This document shows, in pieces, positions 62,701-64,000 of a stretch of DNA of 64,000 nucleotides (positions are counted from its first letter, which is position 1; the number at the start of each line of letters is the position of its first letter). The translations under genes were made by a program, and so were the position numbers. The notes beneath the pieces were generated by a model that saw nothing but the letters and a program-made list of their open reading frames with translations, had not been told where the DNA came from and made no database searches. The stretch is taken from the NCBI RefSeq assembly GCF_000247695.1, contig NW_004624849.1, positions 2,984,589 through 3,048,588 on the forward strand. Reading direction: 5' to 3'. Source of the DNA: Heterocephalus glaber. Its lineage: Eukaryota > Chordata > Mammalia > Rodentia > Bathyergidae.

Positions 62701-64000
62701 CTCTTGATACCGAGAAATAGGAGACCAAAAACCTAGAAATACAAGAAACTGAAAGAGCACCCAGCCCTAGTGAAGGTCTGTGACTTGGCCTCTATCTCCA
62801 AATTCTTGACAAGATCCTATTTCTCTAAGGTGATGTGGCCTTTCAGAAACAATTCAGTTACCATGGAAACCTCATTCCAATGTTCATCTCCATGGCAATT
62901 CATTAGAGTTTTTCACCCTCTGGTATTTCACATGTAACTGTCTATATTACATCCCAGAAAAATTAATATAAAATTACATTTTTGAGTGGAGTATCTCATT
63001 ATTCAAGTCTGCAGCCAGAATAATAACAAAGCACATTCTAGGGTAGATAGAACCCAGGGCATAGAGAAAGGACCCAGACAGTGTTTCAGGCAGCTGTGCC
63101 TTCTCATTGCCAGTACAAACCTCTTCTAATCTTTATAGCTCAGTGCATTTTAAGTTCACTATGCACACACATAATTTCTTTTTGTGTCTTCTCTAGTACT
63201 TTTCCCATGACAAAGCCTCAATGTTGCCTGTGCTGGTAAGAAGTACTAGGACCAAAAGAAAGGAAGTTGGTTCTGCTTACTACAACCTCTGTAGCACCCC
63301 AGGGCTGACCCTCCTGCTTATCTTGTCTACTGCATCCAAGCTTGGGGCACCCCTGGGGATAGTAGGGTAGGCGGCAAGAGTGTCCAGGAAGGAGGTAGTC
63401 ACCTTTCAAGTGTTGGTTCCACCACCTTCTAATACTGGGCCTCAGTTTACTGATTCACAGTGAGAGGGTGACGTGGAAACACAAACTTCACCATGCAGGG
63501 GCCAGAGCTGATTTTCTGTTCCCAGAAACCCTGAACATCCACAGAACTGTTAGCTTTTCCTTATTTGGGCTGCTACCAGGATCTGTCCTGAGGCCAGAAG
63601 TTCAGTCTAGCAGTTGAAGAATAAAGAGAAAAAAAAATAGCCTGTAATAAGAAGAATGTGTTCAGTAGATAATGTGTTAAAATGAAATTGTTTGTGGACC
63701 AAAAAGTAATGAAAAAAGTGTGGTACTGAATAACTGGGAAATAGAGAGATGTGTTCTAGTCTATGGGAATTTCCAGGCTTGACCTGAGAATTTGAGTTTA
63801 TGGGATGGCATGAGACCCCACTCTTCTCCGTTTATAGGAGAAGTATTTGTTATCTTTCCCAACCCTTTGCCTACCCATTTGTGCCAGCTTTCTCTCATTC
63901 TGCATCACTCCACTTCCAAACCTGCCCTAGGCACCTAGTGATGGCATGTGGTGGAACAAAAGACTATGGAGGCAGACACACAAGGACCAGATCCTAGGTC
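62701..64000. other. Intergenic end of window
   Basis: Unique, without recognisable exon, containing the RFX/TEAD/SOX-like motif group near 62.85 kb. Confidence 0.4.
62857..62870. promoter_or_regulatory. RFX X-box motif within a candidate enhancer
   Basis: GTTACCATGGAAAC is a strong X-box. A SOX-like AACAAT precedes it (62849), a TEAD-like CATTCCA follows (62873), then a half-site CCATGGCAA and CATTAG. No promoter-like CpG content or ATG exon lies next to it, so a distal element is more likely than a promoter. Confidence 0.4.

Noticed and set aside
55000..64000. Search for RPRML at the right edge
   Set aside because: No intronless frame with a reprimo-like membrane segment is present.

Overview
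This window is mammalian nuclear DNA, almost certainly from a rodent. It holds one gene I can name with confidence, GOSR2 (membrin, a Golgi Qb-SNARE), on the + strand. The first coding exon starts at 25601 and the stop codon ends at 42181. All six coding exons can be read with GT-AG introns, and they join to an intact 212-residue reading frame. The rodent inference rests on three things: about thirty copies of a tRNA-Ala-derived ID-like SINE, B1 and B1-dID (B1 plus ID-like) SINEs, and protein residues that I recall as rodent-type. The ID subfamily (GTTCC after the A box, GGTACC before the A tail) and the B1-dID dimers argue against mouse or rat. A non-muroid rodent fits better; beaver is my low-confidence guess.

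Layout. 1-21.8 kb is upstream intergenic DNA with no recognisable exon. From memory of human and mouse gene order, WNT9B should lie beyond the left edge. This part holds MIR, L2, L1 and ID repeats, a Tigger DNA transposon, an 80-bp hAT miniature element, a 544-bp foldback element, and a repeat-free GC-rich block near 6.78-7.29 kb with several homeodomain-type ATTA cores. At 21.84-22.10 kb there is a small CpG-rich promoter with a near-perfect RFX X-box, followed by a short open exon with a consensus splice donor. I cannot name that transcript. 22.1-25.4 kb is repeat-rich spacer. 25.45-25.86 kb is the GOSR2 CpG-rich promoter with three ETS motifs and one CACGTG E-box.

25.6-44.7 kb is GOSR2. 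Its introns carry mostly antisense ID SINEs, antisense ancient L1, a mariner fossil and a Tigger-like MITE. The 3' UTR probably ends just after an AATAAA at 44713. 44.8-64 kb is downstream intergenic DNA with no recognisable gene; RPRML, the expected next gene, is not seen. It has two CTCF-like motifs in divergent orientation (44.40 and 46.30 kb), three RFX-type motifs (52.60, 56.16 and 62.86 kb), and a dense nest of L1, ID and B1 elements at 57.9-60.8 kb. One ID-B1 pair there shares a single target-site duplication.

The most unusual points are the unassigned X-box promoter 3.5 kb upstream of GOSR2, the ID-B1 composite with one duplication, the long inverted repeat, and the hAT miniature element with a perfect 8-bp target-site duplication. 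No operon, CRISPR array, rRNA or functional tRNA gene is present.
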